DNA of 42,949 nucleotides from CAZCVI01 sp964502145 (GCA_964502145.1 CAZCVI010000066.1:1-42949); one strand, 5' to 3'. Shown: positions 7,282 to 17,223, counted from the stretch's first letter. Notes: a model not told the origin generated them from the letters alone. Program-made: numbers and translations.

Positions 7282-8286
7282 ATGAAAAAAATAGTACATT
7301 TTTTAATCTTACTTTTACTACTTGCCTTGGCTATAAGTGGGGCTGAAGAAACAAAAAAGGTTGCTAAAGTAACTCTGCCTATGGAGATTTACCGGGCTTA
7401 TGCGGAGGGGAAATTCGCCCAGGTTCTGGACATGACAGACAAGGCGATGGCCAAACAGGGGCAGACAATGGAATTGATCCATATGAAATATGAAGCCCTG
7501 GTTCGCCTGAATCGCCTGGACGACGCGTTAAAGCTGATTGATGGTGCGATCAAACAAAAAGGGGAATTGGATGTGTTGCTGTCAGCGCGTTTTAATGTAC
7601 TGTTCATGCAAGATAAACTGCCGGAAGCATTAAAAACTGCTTTAAAAAAAGATAAGATTGCCAAAACGAAATCGCCCTGGGACTGCATGAACCTGATGCA
7701 TGTTTTCTTAAAAATGAATAGCAAGGATGAAGCCATGGACTGGCTACAAGAAGCGGTGAACCGGGGCTTCATCAGTTACCGCATCCTGATGGACAAAAAA
7801 TACGAACTATTAAAAAACGAAACACGCTTCTATGAAATCATCGAAACTATTAAAGCGAGTATCGGCCTGGGTGACAAAGCCAAGCTTTTTGATACGGTCT
7901 TGTTATCAGGTGAGACGTTTAATTTGGCGCAACAACGCGGCAAAGTCGTGCTGGTCACGTTTTGGGCCACATGGTGTGATGCCTGCCAAAACGATTTTTT
8001 GGAATTAAAAAATATTCACGAATCCTACCGGGATAAGGGGTTGGAAATCATAAGCATCAGCCTGGATTCGAGCCTGCCACGGCTAAAGTTGGTGCTGGAA
8101 AAAGAAAAATTAAACTGGAAACACGCCTGCTCGACACTGGCATGGACGGATCCGGTAGTGACGCGTTACGGGGTAAACTCCTTGCCCGCTTACTGGTTAA
8201 TCGATAAGAAAGGAGTGTTGCGGTCGTTCGATCTAAAAGGCATGGACCTGAGTTTAGCCATCAAAGAATTATTGGGAGAACGTTAA
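7282..8286 (+). CDS. Exported TPR protein with TlpA/ResA-like thioredoxin domain
   Basis: A 334-residue protein with a signal peptide (1-20), helical TPR-like repeats at about 35-190 (FAQVLDMTDKAMAKQG, LDDALKLIDGAI, DEAMDWLQEAVNRGF) and a C-terminal redoxin domain. The active site is WCDAC (Cys222, Cys225) after VVLVTFWAT, and the cis-proline loop is NSLPAYW. It therefore probably acts as a periplasmic thiol-disulfide oxidoreductase that binds a client through the TPR part. The last 4 nt overlap the end of the convergent gene at 8283. The start is well supported by GAGAGGAG. Confidence 0.85.
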   Translation: MKKIVHFLILLLLLALAISGAEETKKVAKVTLPMEIYRAYAEGKFAQVLDMTDKAMAKQGQTMELIHMKYEALVRLNRLDDALKLIDGAIKQKGELDVLLSARFNVLFMQDKLPEALKTALKKDKIAKTKSPWDCMNLMHVFLKMNSKDEAMDWLQEAVNRGFISYRILMDKKYELLKNETRFYEIIETIKASIGLGDKAKLFDTVLLSGETFNLAQQRGKVVLVTFWATWCDACQNDFLELKNIHESYRDKGLEIISISLDSSLPRLKLVLEKEKLNWKHACSTLAWTDPVVTRYGVNSLPAYWLIDKKGVLRSFDLKGMDLSLAIKELLGER

Positions 8287-9032
8287 ACAGGATCTTCCTT
8301 GCCCTTAGATAAATTCAGACTGAGCGACGCGGACGTGGTAGCTCCGCCGCTGTCCCTGACTTGAAAGACGATATCTACATTGGTCGATGAGCTGAAGCTA
8401 TTGGCTGATTCGGAGTGGCGCGGGGCGGGAATATCCCATTCTAACACACCGGTTCGCTCATTAACAATAATACCAAGGTTCAGGGGACTCACCAATTGGT
8501 AGTTCAGGGTATCGCCATCGGGATCACTGGCGGTGATTTGGTATTGGAAATGTCCGGGCACAGCAAAAGAACCGGCACTGATCAAATCAATCACTGGATT
8601 GGAGTTTTTGATCTCGATCGTTGGGCTTTCCATCTCTTCGGACTGGTACTTTTCCTGGGTGGCAATGGCTCGACAATACACCTTATCGCCCCTTTTAAAA
8701 TAGGTATAGGGCAGCAGATTGGTTTCTTCTCCTGGGACCAAATCACCATCGACATACCACTTGTATTGCACGCTAACCGTTTTTACCGGGCGTTTTAATA
8801 CGGGCACCGCACGCAGGGAATCCACGGAATAGGCTTCAGAAGGTTCGATGGTGAGCTGGGTGATTTGTGGGACCAATAGTTCCATGGCTTTTTCACTCAT
8901 TCCATCATACTTTTTCTTACCTTTTCCGATAAAGAGAAAATATACAATTAATATGAGTATCAGGGCGATGGAAATAATGGCGACGATTTTGAACCAGGGG
9001 TTAGGTCGTGGTTTTTTTATAAATGTATTCAT
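8283..9032 (-). CDS. Single-pass membrane protein with Ig-like domain
   Basis: A 249-residue protein with a basic N-terminus (KKPRPNPWFK), one transmembrane helix (about 15-36) and an extracytoplasmic region. The distal part has ITASDPDGDTLNYQL followed by GIIVNERTGVLEW, typical of cadherin-like or putative-Ig domains of bacterial surface proteins. The Asp-rich loop suggests calcium binding. It is the last gene of the pilus cluster, 13 nt after the related lipoprotein gene, and both share an EGE/Ig layout. It may be a paralogue kept with the PilY1 operon. Function is unknown; an envelope anchor for the pilus or PilY1 is inference. Confidence 0.7.
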   Translation of the reverse strand: MNTFIKKPRPNPWFKIVAIISIALILILIVYFLFIGKGKKKYDGMSEKAMELLVPQITQLTIEPSEAYSVDSLRAVPVLKRPVKTVSVQYKWYVDGDLVPGEETNLLPYTYFKRGDKVYCRAIATQEKYQSEEMESPTIEIKNSNPVIDLISAGSFAVPGHFQYQITASDPDGDTLNYQLVSPLNLGIIVNERTGVLEWDIPAPRHSESANSFSSSTNVDIVFQVRDSGGATTSASLSLNLSKGKEDPV

Positions 9033-9045
9033 TTCATTTTTCCTA

Positions 9046-9948
9046 TTATTTTGGTTTCTTTGGGGGGGTAGCCGCCTTATTTTCCGCTACTTTCTCTTGC
9101 TTGGTAATTTTTTCAAACGTGATGGCGAGGCTAACCGCTTTTTGGGCCACACCACCATCTCCGTCATCGGCAGAGACGATAAACCGGATGGTTTCGGGAG
9201 GTTGGGCTTTTTCAGGCAGTGTATAGGTGACTACACCACTAGCTGCATCCATTTCCATTCCTGCGGGCAGAGCTTCATCCTCCTCGGCAGGGGTGAGGGA
9301 AAAGGTGAGATTATCACCATCGGCATCGGTGGCCTGGGTGTCAAAAGTATACGCACCGGGTCCATCAATAGTGGGAAGGGTGACATCCGTGATCACTGGC
9401 GCAGTATTCTCGACCTGAAACGAATCACTCTTTACCCGGGCCACAATATTCGCACCCTCATGCAGCAGGGCATCCACAAAAATAAAATCACGCTTTTTAT
9501 AATAGGAAGCGGGGATCACATCGGCTTTACTCTCCATTACTTTCTGATTGTTTTTCCAGAAAATATAGGTGAGATACTGTGATTCCAATAAAGGCGCGGT
9601 GGTTTCCACCAAAATTTTCATGGAGGTCCCAGTGCTGCTATTGATGGGGGTTACTGACACTTTTTTAAAATAACCCTGGGGTGGGGGTTGGGTGGTGTCC
9701 GTTTCCATTTTCTGATTGGCCGCTACCGCGATCTTTTGGTCGCGGGCTTGCCGCATTGCAGCGGCGGGGTTATTCTCTTTAACCTGGTTACCACTGGTAT
9801 TGTTTTCTGTACTGCCATTGCAGGATACTATAGCGGCTATCATCGTCAAAATAGTTATGATGCTCACTAGGGTTCCAACCATTTTACGCGTTTTTACAAT
9901 GGTCCATCTGGGCAGGTTTTGCTTGCCATTTTTTAACGCCACATTCAT
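9046..9948 (-). CDS. Predicted lipoprotein with cadherin/Ig-like domain
   Basis: About 300 residues. A positively charged start (KTRK) precedes a hydrophobic segment ending in AIVSC, a lipobox-like site, so it is probably lipid-anchored. A low-complexity Asn/Gln stretch and PPPQG linker follow. The C-terminal domain carries TQATDADGDNLTFSL and a DAASGVVTYTLP segment, the same Ig-like signature as the next gene. It ends in a Lys/Pro-rich tail. The ATG at 9948 sits behind GAGGTG; a GTG two codons earlier and an ATG at 9882 are alternatives. It follows pilY1 by 188 nt, with a hairpin between, so it may be only partly co-transcribed with it. Confidence 0.7.
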   Translation of the reverse strand: MNVALKNGKQNLPRWTIVKTRKMVGTLVSIITILTMIAAIVSCNGSTENNTSGNQVKENNPAAAMRQARDQKIAVAANQKMETDTTQPPPQGYFKKVSVTPINSSTGTSMKILVETTAPLLESQYLTYIFWKNNQKVMESKADVIPASYYKKRDFIFVDALLHEGANIVARVKSDSFQVENTAPVITDVTLPTIDGPGAYTFDTQATDADGDNLTFSLTPAEEDEALPAGMEMDAASGVVTYTLPEKAQPPETIRFIVSADDGDGGVAQKAVSLAITFEKITKQEKVAENKAATPPKKPK

Positions 9949-10041
9949 AGGCACACCTCATTCTCTGTATTCAATTCAGCAACCTGCAAGGGAAAACCAA
10001 TCAGTGCCCGTAAGTCTTTTCTATTCATTGTTTATATCCGC

Positions 10042-10072
10042 GACCGGCATGTGCGACTCGCACATGCCGGTC
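10042..10072. repeat. Perfect 15-bp hairpin between pilY1 and the lipoprotein gene
   Basis: Arms GACCGGCATGTGCGA (10042-10056) and its exact complement (10058-10072) surround one base. There is no U-run on the minus strand, so it is a poor intrinsic terminator. It may be a processing or stability hairpin, or a dispersed repeat. Confidence 0.7.
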
Positions 10073-10135
10073 TGTCACAACAGACAATTGACCAATCAGA
10101 ATTTCAATTTTCGATTGCTGTTGTTATATTATACA

Positions 10136-13100
10136 TCATCTTTGTTTTTCTTTCCAGAAGACAATGCCACCAGAATAAGGTAAACGGATGGCTTCGGATA
10201 TAAATTCGCCACCTTGACCGCCAGGAACATCGGCTACTTTGCCGCTGGTAGATTTGTACATGATATATTCCTTGCCTTCATAAATACCACCACCGGCAAT
10301 TCTACCAGTGGCGCGTTCCCCGGCGATGTTTTGCAAGTTACCGCACCCGGAGAGGGAAAGGTCATAGATGGTCATCGTGCCTTCTTGCGGGGTGTCGCAG
10401 TCTATATACGAGCCCGAGCCTGTTGGCGGCGGGGGTTGATAGGTGTTAAAGTAGACATGGGGTACCATGTTTTTATCCGGTAATACCACGGGGTCTGGAT
10501 CGAAGAGTTTTTCTCCATATTTTAACCCGGAAGTCGCATTGCCCATAGAAAAATTAAAATACCAGCCATTGGGATTGCTAATCAATGCGGTTTCTTCCAT
10601 TTTATTGAGGTCTGCGCCGGTTCCAAAGGGGATATACTGTAGGGTTCGCGATGAGGTACTGCCTGAAGTATCTTCGATATAATTGGTTTTACCGTTATCC
10701 AGAATACCTACAAAACGACCGTTAATCGGGTTGGTCAGTGGGCGGTCGCGGTCGCCGGTGCCAAAGGCAACCCATAACTGATAACACGTATCAAAGAAAA
10801 CGGCGGGTGGGAGATAGATAGGATCGTAGGTGCGCGTGGTCAAGGTCTCACCTGCCACGAAATTCCCGTAAACAGTATACACCTTGACTTTATCTGTGTC
10901 AGGATCCACAGTTTTGATAATTCCAACCGCATACGACGTTTTGCCCATGACGCTGTATCCATTTAAAAAATTGTCGGCATTGGCCAGTTTCATTTCGCGG
11001 AAGCCATTGGTGTCAGGTGCGGCAATAGTGGTGATGGTGGAGTATACGAGATCGGTAATGTATGTCCGTTTATAGAGGACGTAAGTCTTCCAATTGTCAC
11101 GTAGAAGATCGGTGATCACAGTTTTAAAGAGATGGCCGCCCGTGTTCCCAAAAAAGAGGTTATCTGTATAACCATCGTTATCCTTATCAATGGCGGTCAA
11201 CGCGGCGGGAATGGGGAAATTGAATAACGGGGACTTGGACAGGTGCCTGTAGCCAGTGGCGGTAGCAAAAGTAATCTCCTCTTGGGCACCACCGACTGGA
11301 GCCGTGCTAACTGCACCATTAACGGCATCATAACCAATCATCCACAACACCTCACCGGTCCCAGCATCCAGCATATAAATCGCTTTTCCTTTGGAATCGT
11401 TGGGATTTTCACTGTTAAAGGCAAATCCACCGGTAACAAAAACCACCCATCTGTCGTCGATAGTGGATTCGTTGATCTTGTACTTTACTCTTCCAAAAAC
11501 AGGTTTTGACCAACTTTCGCCGCTAAAAGTAGCGTCTTGGAATTTCCAGAGTAGCTTGGGTGCGCTTCCTACAGATGAGATATCCAGGGTATGAAAGCTC
11601 GTGCCACCCGCCCGTAGTCCAAAAGTCAACAGCGTAGACCAGGAGTTTTTGGTCTGGCCTGATTTTACAAACCAGACATCTTGGGCAGTTAAACGGCCAT
11701 CCACGGTGTAGGTATGTTTTTTATCCAAAACGATTGTTTTCAAGGATGGGACGATGGTGTCGGGAAGATACCCCCACTCTTCTCTGCCCGCCTCAAGGCC
11801 CTCGGCCAGAATCATGTGCAAGATACCGTCATTGGTCCCGGTATACAAGACTTTGGTACGGTCTTTATGGGCTTCGTAGAATTCGGGATAACTCTCAGCA
11901 CCCTCGTCCGGGGGGTTTATATTATTGACAAACCGTTTGCCAAAAGGTGGGGCTCCGACAAAACCGACGTCTGCATGAAAAACATCGGCAAATCGAGGCA
12001 TTCTGATGGTAGTGATTACATTCTCTAAATCCACAGCGCCTAATCCTCCCAAAAGATCGGCATGATTGATCGTATCTTTATTGCTCAAGTCAAAGGGGAT
12101 CAATGCGGTGGAATTATTATTGGTGAATAGATTCCGTTCCAAGGGAATTTTGTCTGCTGCATCCCATTCATGGCCGATATTCAATTTGACCCAGCGTTGA
12201 CACTCCGTACCGCCGGAAGCATTTAAACAACTGGCCTGATCATCGTATACATATTCTTCCGCTTCCACACCATCGCTACCATCGACATCATATCCCCAGT
12301 TATCAAGCAATTTATAGGACAACAAATGTCCTTCCCAGAGGGGACTGGCATTGGAAGGAACGAGATAACCGACATAGGATACAGTTTGATCCTCGTTGGT
12401 GGCAGTGGCGGTTTTTTTAGGTGCGGTGATGGCGGAAAAGGCAAAGTTCCGCAAATTAATACTGGTGAGCACCAATTGAAAGGCATTCACCAATTCGTCA
12501 TAATTATTGGCGGTATAATATGCGCCTTCACCATTAATGGCGGTCTGCAAGAGCATGTCATTATTGGCGGTGAAACCAATGGCATAAGTATATATGCTTT
12601 GATTGTTGGGCCATGTCTTCTTGCCAGTGGCGTCTTTAAAATAGGAATCGGGGAACATGTCCTGGTGGCGCATGAAATACGCGACATCGTCTAACAAGTC
12701 GGAACCACTGGCTGTCGCCCAGCAGGTGTAATTGGGACAATAGCTGCCGGTAGGGCTATAAGGTGAAGGGATATAACCACTGTTCTTGATATCATTGTTA
12801 TCCATATCGCCCCAGCCATCGCTCCAACTGTTCCAGGGAGTTTGTCGTTTTACCGGGGATGTTGAGCTTAGGAAGATACTCCCAGTAAATTTGTTGTTAG
12901 GGCCAGTGAAGCGATCCATGGTGGATTCACCATCGGTCATGATAACCACATAGTTGTTCTGGCACCAGTACTTGATAGGAGAATCCGGTGAAGTTTTATC
13001 GGGCTTGAGTGATTTAACATCGATCTCGTAATCTACTGGCCAATAACTTTTAGGATTGGCATTGGGTTTGTAATAATACCAGATATCCGCCAATGATTCA

Positions 13101-14257
13101 GCCAGGGGGGTATTACTACCTCCGTAAACGCTCCACACCTTATCCTTATAGGAGAGCCATTTATTATAGGCGTTAATGGTAGCAGTATCGGTGGCGGTTG
13201 AATTTGTGCTCATATCCCCCAGGGACTCCTTCAATTCTCCGCCTTCGTCATTATTGGCGAATTTAAAAAGCCCCATTTTAACCAGATCCACAGACGTTGT
13301 GGCGACATTACAAATGACTTCCCTGGCCACCTGGATACGGGTGAAGACCCGCTTGGTCCGAGCATTAGTGGGGGTGGAACAACTGGAGGTAATCACGGCT
13401 GGCGGCGTACCGGTATCAACGAATGTACCGTAGGTGGAAAAGTACGAGATGGCTTGGCGCATAGCATCGGTCGCATGAAGAAAAACCCAGTTCACATAGT
13501 TTCTGGGATAACGCACATCCTGGCCGTTATCAGTGACACCGTAGAGTTTCACGACTCTGGGCTTCCATAAATTCGCCGTGGGTGATTGTTGAAAAGAACC
13601 CAGAAAGCCAATGATCGGATCGCCATAAATTAGTTCTACTTCAATCCAGAAGGCGGACCCAACTTTGTACTTCCGTATCAGCTTAACCACCGCGTGAGAT
13701 TTGGCCACACCGGAGGCGGAGGTATCCTTGAATAGCATGATATCGTTATCACGGAGATTCACCGAATTGGCATCCACCTTAAAATTAATGCCATCGGTAC
13801 TGGCGGTGCTAACAACGGTATAATATTTCTTGCTGCCACTCACAAATACAGTGTTACTTAATTCCTCGGCGGTATTGGTGGTTTTGCCAACCCAGACACC
13901 ATACCATTGCGTGTAACTCCTAAAAGTATAGGAGGTGGTGTTAAAGATATTCACCCACTTATCCGTTTCTTCATTATATTCATTTACCTTTGGCGTGCCA
14001 ACATAAGCAATAGTGGCGTCGAAACCATCGTCGGAAGTACCTGCGATGCGGTCCAACCCATCCTTGGGATAATAAATAATGGTGTTCATCGATCCAGAAC
14101 TATCCATTAATATCACGACATTGGCTTTGATGCGTTTGGCATCCAAATTGCCGCCCATAAACAATTCCTTGTCATCGCCGCGAATCTGCAGGCCGATGAT
14201 CAAGAGCGCTAAGACAAGCAAACAACCTTTGACAGGGCTAAATTTCCTTATATTCAT
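10136..14257 (-). CDS. pilY1: PilY1-like pilus tip adhesin with VWA domain
   Basis: A protein of about 1,373 residues with a signal peptide (VKGCLLVLALLIIG). The N-terminal part is a von Willebrand A domain with the MIDAS motif DSSGSM in VVILMDSSGSMNTI. The C-terminal part is the PilC/PilY1 beta-propeller: YTGTNDGILHMI, EEWGYLPDTIVPSL and a calcium loop AIDKDNDGYTDNLFFGNTGG, which match the family closely. In other bacteria PilY1 sits at the tip of type IV pili, promotes adhesion and controls retraction. It is the large last pilus gene after four minor pilins. GAGGTG precedes the ATG at 14257; a GTG two codons upstream is less likely. Confidence 0.9.
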   Translation of the reverse strand: MNIRKFSPVKGCLLVLALLIIGLQIRGDDKELFMGGNLDAKRIKANVVILMDSSGSMNTIIYYPKDGLDRIAGTSDDGFDATIAYVGTPKVNEYNEETDKWVNIFNTTSYTFRSYTQWYGVWVGKTTNTAEELSNTVFVSGSKKYYTVVSTASTDGINFKVDANSVNLRDNDIMLFKDTSASGVAKSHAVVKLIRKYKVGSAFWIEVELIYGDPIIGFLGSFQQSPTANLWKPRVVKLYGVTDNGQDVRYPRNYVNWVFLHATDAMRQAISYFSTYGTFVDTGTPPAVITSSCSTPTNARTKRVFTRIQVAREVICNVATTSVDLVKMGLFKFANNDEGGELKESLGDMSTNSTATDTATINAYNKWLSYKDKVWSVYGGSNTPLAESLADIWYYYKPNANPKSYWPVDYEIDVKSLKPDKTSPDSPIKYWCQNNYVVIMTDGESTMDRFTGPNNKFTGSIFLSSTSPVKRQTPWNSWSDGWGDMDNNDIKNSGYIPSPYSPTGSYCPNYTCWATASGSDLLDDVAYFMRHQDMFPDSYFKDATGKKTWPNNQSIYTYAIGFTANNDMLLQTAINGEGAYYTANNYDELVNAFQLVLTSINLRNFAFSAITAPKKTATATNEDQTVSYVGYLVPSNASPLWEGHLLSYKLLDNWGYDVDGSDGVEAEEYVYDDQASCLNASGGTECQRWVKLNIGHEWDAADKIPLERNLFTNNNSTALIPFDLSNKDTINHADLLGGLGAVDLENVITTIRMPRFADVFHADVGFVGAPPFGKRFVNNINPPDEGAESYPEFYEAHKDRTKVLYTGTNDGILHMILAEGLEAGREEWGYLPDTIVPSLKTIVLDKKHTYTVDGRLTAQDVWFVKSGQTKNSWSTLLTFGLRAGGTSFHTLDISSVGSAPKLLWKFQDATFSGESWSKPVFGRVKYKINESTIDDRWVVFVTGGFAFNSENPNDSKGKAIYMLDAGTGEVLWMIGYDAVNGAVSTAPVGGAQEEITFATATGYRHLSKSPLFNFPIPAALTAIDKDNDGYTDNLFFGNTGGHLFKTVITDLLRDNWKTYVLYKRTYITDLVYSTITTIAAPDTNGFREMKLANADNFLNGYSVMGKTSYAVGIIKTVDPDTDKVKVYTVYGNFVAGETLTTRTYDPIYLPPAVFFDTCYQLWVAFGTGDRDRPLTNPINGRFVGILDNGKTNYIEDTSGSTSSRTLQYIPFGTGADLNKMEETALISNPNGWYFNFSMGNATSGLKYGEKLFDPDPVVLPDKNMVPHVYFNTYQPPPPTGSGSYIDCDTPQEGTMTIYDLSLSGCGNLQNIAGERATGRIAGGGIYEGKEYIMYKSTSGKVADVPGGQGGEFISEAIRLPYSGGIVFWKEKQR

Positions 14258-14345
14258 ACTCACCTCACTTCTTCACATTCTTTTTCTCTATATTTATCTT
14301 AATATATTTATCATAATATATTTATCTTTAACTATTTATGGAGTC

Positions 14346-14960
14346 CTAATACGCCACAGTCAGGATAGAATATACCCCGCTTAGAATTTCAGCGTAAGCG
14401 GCGCCACGGGCGCCTTGTTTCACTTGGCTGGTGACATTTACTTTCCAGACCACGGGCGCGATGCTGGACCCACCGCCCAAAGAGATAGCGGGAAGAGGCG
14501 GCGCTTTAAACCCTTCCAATTGCCCCAGCAAGGCAGCTTTGGTAGAATCGCCACTGGCTTCATTGTATTCTTCCATATCTTTCATGGTCCCGGTGATATA
14601 CGAGCGGGTGAAGCCTACATCCTCTGTAGTGGTACCGGTCATAGTTTTGTCACTTTCTAAGAGCGGTCCTTCAAAACCTGTAAAATAACGTTTGATAGTG
14701 ATTACATTCTGGGCATCGGGATAATTGTAAATCAGATTACGAATCTCCTCTACTCCCTGTACCGCGGTATAATAAGCGGTTTTACTGAGCTGGTAATTCT
14801 GCGTGGAATACACCTCGGTGGTGCCGACATTCATCAAGCCGGTGACCATCAGGGATAAAAGAAACACGGCCAAGATAGTCAATATCAAAACGCTACCGCG
14901 TTCTTGGGCGGTGGGTGGCAGGTTTGTTTTATTATTCTTATGGGTATTAATATTCATCAT
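14346..14960 (-). CDS. pilX: PilX-like minor pilin assembly protein
   Basis: A 204-residue protein with the PilX N-terminal pattern: a short leader, then QERGSVLILTILAVFLLSLM as the transmembrane stem, and the YYTAVQGVEEIRN helix that follows it. PilX-type minor pilins prime pilus assembly and help display PilY1. The processing site GS(V) lacks the strict GF of major pilins, which is usual for PilX. An AAGGAG site lies 5 nt before the ATG pair. It sits between pilW (38 nt) and pilY1 (88 nt), the same order as in other type IVa clusters. Confidence 0.85.
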   Translation of the reverse strand: MMNINTHKNNKTNLPPTAQERGSVLILTILAVFLLSLMVTGLMNVGTTEVYSTQNYQLSKTAYYTAVQGVEEIRNLIYNYPDAQNVITIKRYFTGFEGPLLESDKTMTGTTTEDVGFTRSYITGTMKDMEEYNEASGDSTKAALLGQLEGFKAPPLPAISLGGGSSIAPVVWKVNVTSQVKQGARGAAYAEILSGVYSILTVAY

Positions 14961-14998
14961 TTTTACTCCTTAACTGGTCAACTTGTTGGTAGTAGCCA

Positions 14999-16177
14999 TT
15001 ACAAAATAGTGCTAAAATTCCGTAGTTCAATGGAAAAATTAGACACTTTGATGCCAAATTTACCCGCTGGAAGAGTTTCAGCGATTGCCCGGTCTCCCAT
15101 GATAGGGAGCACGGTGTTGGCTTTCCCAATACCACCAAAAGCATTGGTGATGGTTAATATATTGACATCAATCTGCTTGATTCTGCGGCTATTGATATCT
15201 TGCATTAACACGGCGAAAACAGCATTTGTATTACCAGATTCATTTTTATTGAGAGTAATGGTCTGGCCAGTCAGCCGGTCGGCGGTGGGAAAATCAGCGT
15301 ACCCGACATAAGAAATTTGCATGTCCCAGATGTTCTCTGTGATCACGCTACTCTCCACCACGGCATTTAGTTCATCCTTTAAATCTGCAAGCACATCCAC
15401 GACACCATGGGTATCGGTTACGCGGTTCAACCGCCGTATTTGCCGGTGCATCTGTTTGTCATAGGTCTGGTCAAATAAATAAATGGCAAAATTGCTTAAC
15501 CGCACCACCATGCTCCCCACGGGATAGGTCTCGGTGGAGCCGACGGAGTTGGAAATCTTATCCTTGTAACCATAAGCGGGGCAATCCAACTGCCCGGAAG
15601 CGTAAACCGGGGTTTCCCATGCTCTGATGGATATGGAATTGCCGGCGACATTGGTAACTGAAAAAATATAATAGCCAGTATCGCAGAGGATCATGCCAAT
15701 ATTTCCCACGTCCCAGGGTGGATACTCCTCGGCATCTTTTAACGAGGCGGGCACCAACGTAGAATCGACGTTTAATGTGGATGCGCCGGGAGCTACAGCG
15801 GCGGACAACTTGGTCACTGCTTCAGGGTCGCCTGTGGCCACGATAATACCATCGGGGAAATTCGTGCTATTCAAGGGGAATATGCCATTAAAAATAGGCG
15901 CCTTTCCAAGAAATCCCCCGGTATGGGCCAACGTTAATACAGCACCCGCATCTTTTAACTCATCGGTCATCACGGAGCCGATAAATCGGTTCACCTGCTG
16001 GACGTTCATCCGGGCATGTTCGGTTTTGGTGACATCGCCATAATGGACGATCATCATATACACCCCAAACAGGATGATAAAAAAGATACTCATGGTCACC
16101 ATGGTTTCTATCAGCGAGAAACCAGAGTGTTGGGTGGGTGGGTTTGGTTTAATGTGGAGCTTTATTTTCGGACTCAT
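14999..16177 (-). CDS. pilW: PilW-like minor pilin
   Basis: A 392-residue prepilin-like protein. A leader ends in SGFSLIETMVTMSIFFIILF, the type III signal (G|FxxxE) plus hydrophobic stem; the +5 Glu is present. The rest is a large globular domain, as in PilW. Its first codons overlap the pilV stop by 4 nt (ATGA), which couples translation. The AGGGGG ribosome site lies inside the pilV 3' end. Likely a subunit of the minor-pilin priming complex in the inner membrane. Confidence 0.85.
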   Translation of the reverse strand: MSPKIKLHIKPNPPTQHSGFSLIETMVTMSIFFIILFGVYMMIVHYGDVTKTEHARMNVQQVNRFIGSVMTDELKDAGAVLTLAHTGGFLGKAPIFNGIFPLNSTNFPDGIIVATGDPEAVTKLSAAVAPGASTLNVDSTLVPASLKDAEEYPPWDVGNIGMILCDTGYYIFSVTNVAGNSISIRAWETPVYASGQLDCPAYGYKDKISNSVGSTETYPVGSMVVRLSNFAIYLFDQTYDKQMHRQIRRLNRVTDTHGVVDVLADLKDELNAVVESSVITENIWDMQISYVGYADFPTADRLTGQTITLNKNESGNTNAVFAVLMQDINSRRIKQIDVNILTITNAFGGIGKANTVLPIMGDRAIAETLPAGKFGIKVSNFSIELRNFSTIL

Positions 16178-16644
16178 TTTATCCCCCTGCGTGTTTTTAA
16201 TTCTACCTTAAAAGGATAGGAAGTATCGGTCAGTGGAAAGTCAACACGGACCCGGATCATCGCGATTTGCCCCAATAAATCAAGGGTGATCTCAGTAGTA
16301 CGGCGGAACTGCTTCTGTGACTGGGGATCGCCGGAGCGAGTATGTTTACCCGCAATCATATCGGCTGAATCGGCAGGTACTTCCTCAAAGCCGGTTTTTC
16401 CAGGAATGATATAGTCTATATAGGTCTCTGCTTGCAGTTGCACGGAAGGAAACTTGAGCAACTCTTCCATGCGCATCTCAGCCAATTGCATAGCCACCCC
16501 TCTGGCCGACATATTCCGGGCACTGATTTGCTGCTGGGTAAAACCACCTAGTATCGACACGATTACAAATGCCAGCACAGCCATAGAAATTAATGCCTCT
16601 ACCAGCGATGAACCGCTATTATTCAATCTGATTCTTTTCTTCAT
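16174..16644 (-). CDS. pilV: PilV-like minor pilin
   Basis: A 156-residue protein whose N-terminus reads NNSGSSLVEALISMAVLAFV, a type IV pilin-like signal with Gly before the cut and Glu at +5. The following ARNMSARGVAMQLAEMRMEEL helix is typical of PilV/GspI proteins. It is 69 nt downstream of the FimT gene and overlaps pilW by 4 nt. AGAGAGG lies 8 nt before the ATG. Confidence 0.85.
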   Translation of the reverse strand: MKKRIRLNNSGSSLVEALISMAVLAFVIVSILGGFTQQQISARNMSARGVAMQLAEMRMEELLKFPSVQLQAETYIDYIIPGKTGFEEVPADSADMIAGKHTRSGDPQSQKQFRRTTEITLDLLGQIAMIRVRVDFPLTDTSYPFKVELKTRRGIK

Positions 16645-16713
16645 GTCTTGCCTCTCTGTGTTAATTGTTACACTATCATAATAATTATAATCATCATGCC
16701 AATTAGGCGCCGA

Positions 16714-17223
16714 TTATTCATCTTTTAGCTTGATACCCCCGGAAGGGTTAATGTGAATCGTTCTTTTATATCTCTTGGAATCAACATTCTTATTATTTTG
16801 GAAGAATTGAATGTCCACACTGGCCAGTTGTGAATTAGCGGTAACCGGAAACAGACGCACCAGTCCCATAGGGTTAACAACAAAATCCTGGGTTAGTTCA
16901 CCATCAAACGCTTGATCCATATTTAGGGGGTACACTTTCTTATTCACGCTAAAATCCGTATAGTTGCCGGTTTTATTCTGGGTTAGGACAGTATAAAACG
17001 TGCCTGAATTGTGAAACCGGATGGCGACATACCGGTTGGTCTTGGATGCGAGTTGGCGAGCATACGAAAAATCCGCGACAAACTGGTTAACGGCTGAAGT
17101 AAAATTGGACCGTTGCGCGGTGGACCTAAAAATCCCGATAGCCAAAATCGTCATCACTGCGACCAAGATCATAGTAAGCATCATCTCAATCATTGAAAAT
17201 CCATTAGTTACTTTTTTATTCAT
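16714..17223 (-). CDS. fimT: FimT/GspH-like pseudopilin
   Basis: A 169-residue prepilin: MNKKVTNGFSMIEMMLTMIL gives the leader, the G|F cut site and Glu at +5. The rest resembles GspH/FimT (AVNQFVADFSYARQLASKTN, VAIRFHNSG, then a C-terminal INPSGGI strand). The frame stays open to 17292, but GGAGA 8 nt before the ATG at 17223 fixes the start. It is the first gene of the minor-pilin operon, directly behind a sigma-54-type promoter. Confidence 0.85.
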   Translation of the reverse strand: MNKKVTNGFSMIEMMLTMILVAVMTILAIGIFRSTAQRSNFTSAVNQFVADFSYARQLASKTNRYVAIRFHNSGTFYTVLTQNKTGNYTDFSVNKKVYPLNMDQAFDGELTQDFVVNPMGLVRLFPVTANSQLASVDIQFFQNNKNVDSKRYKRTIHINPSGGIKLKDE

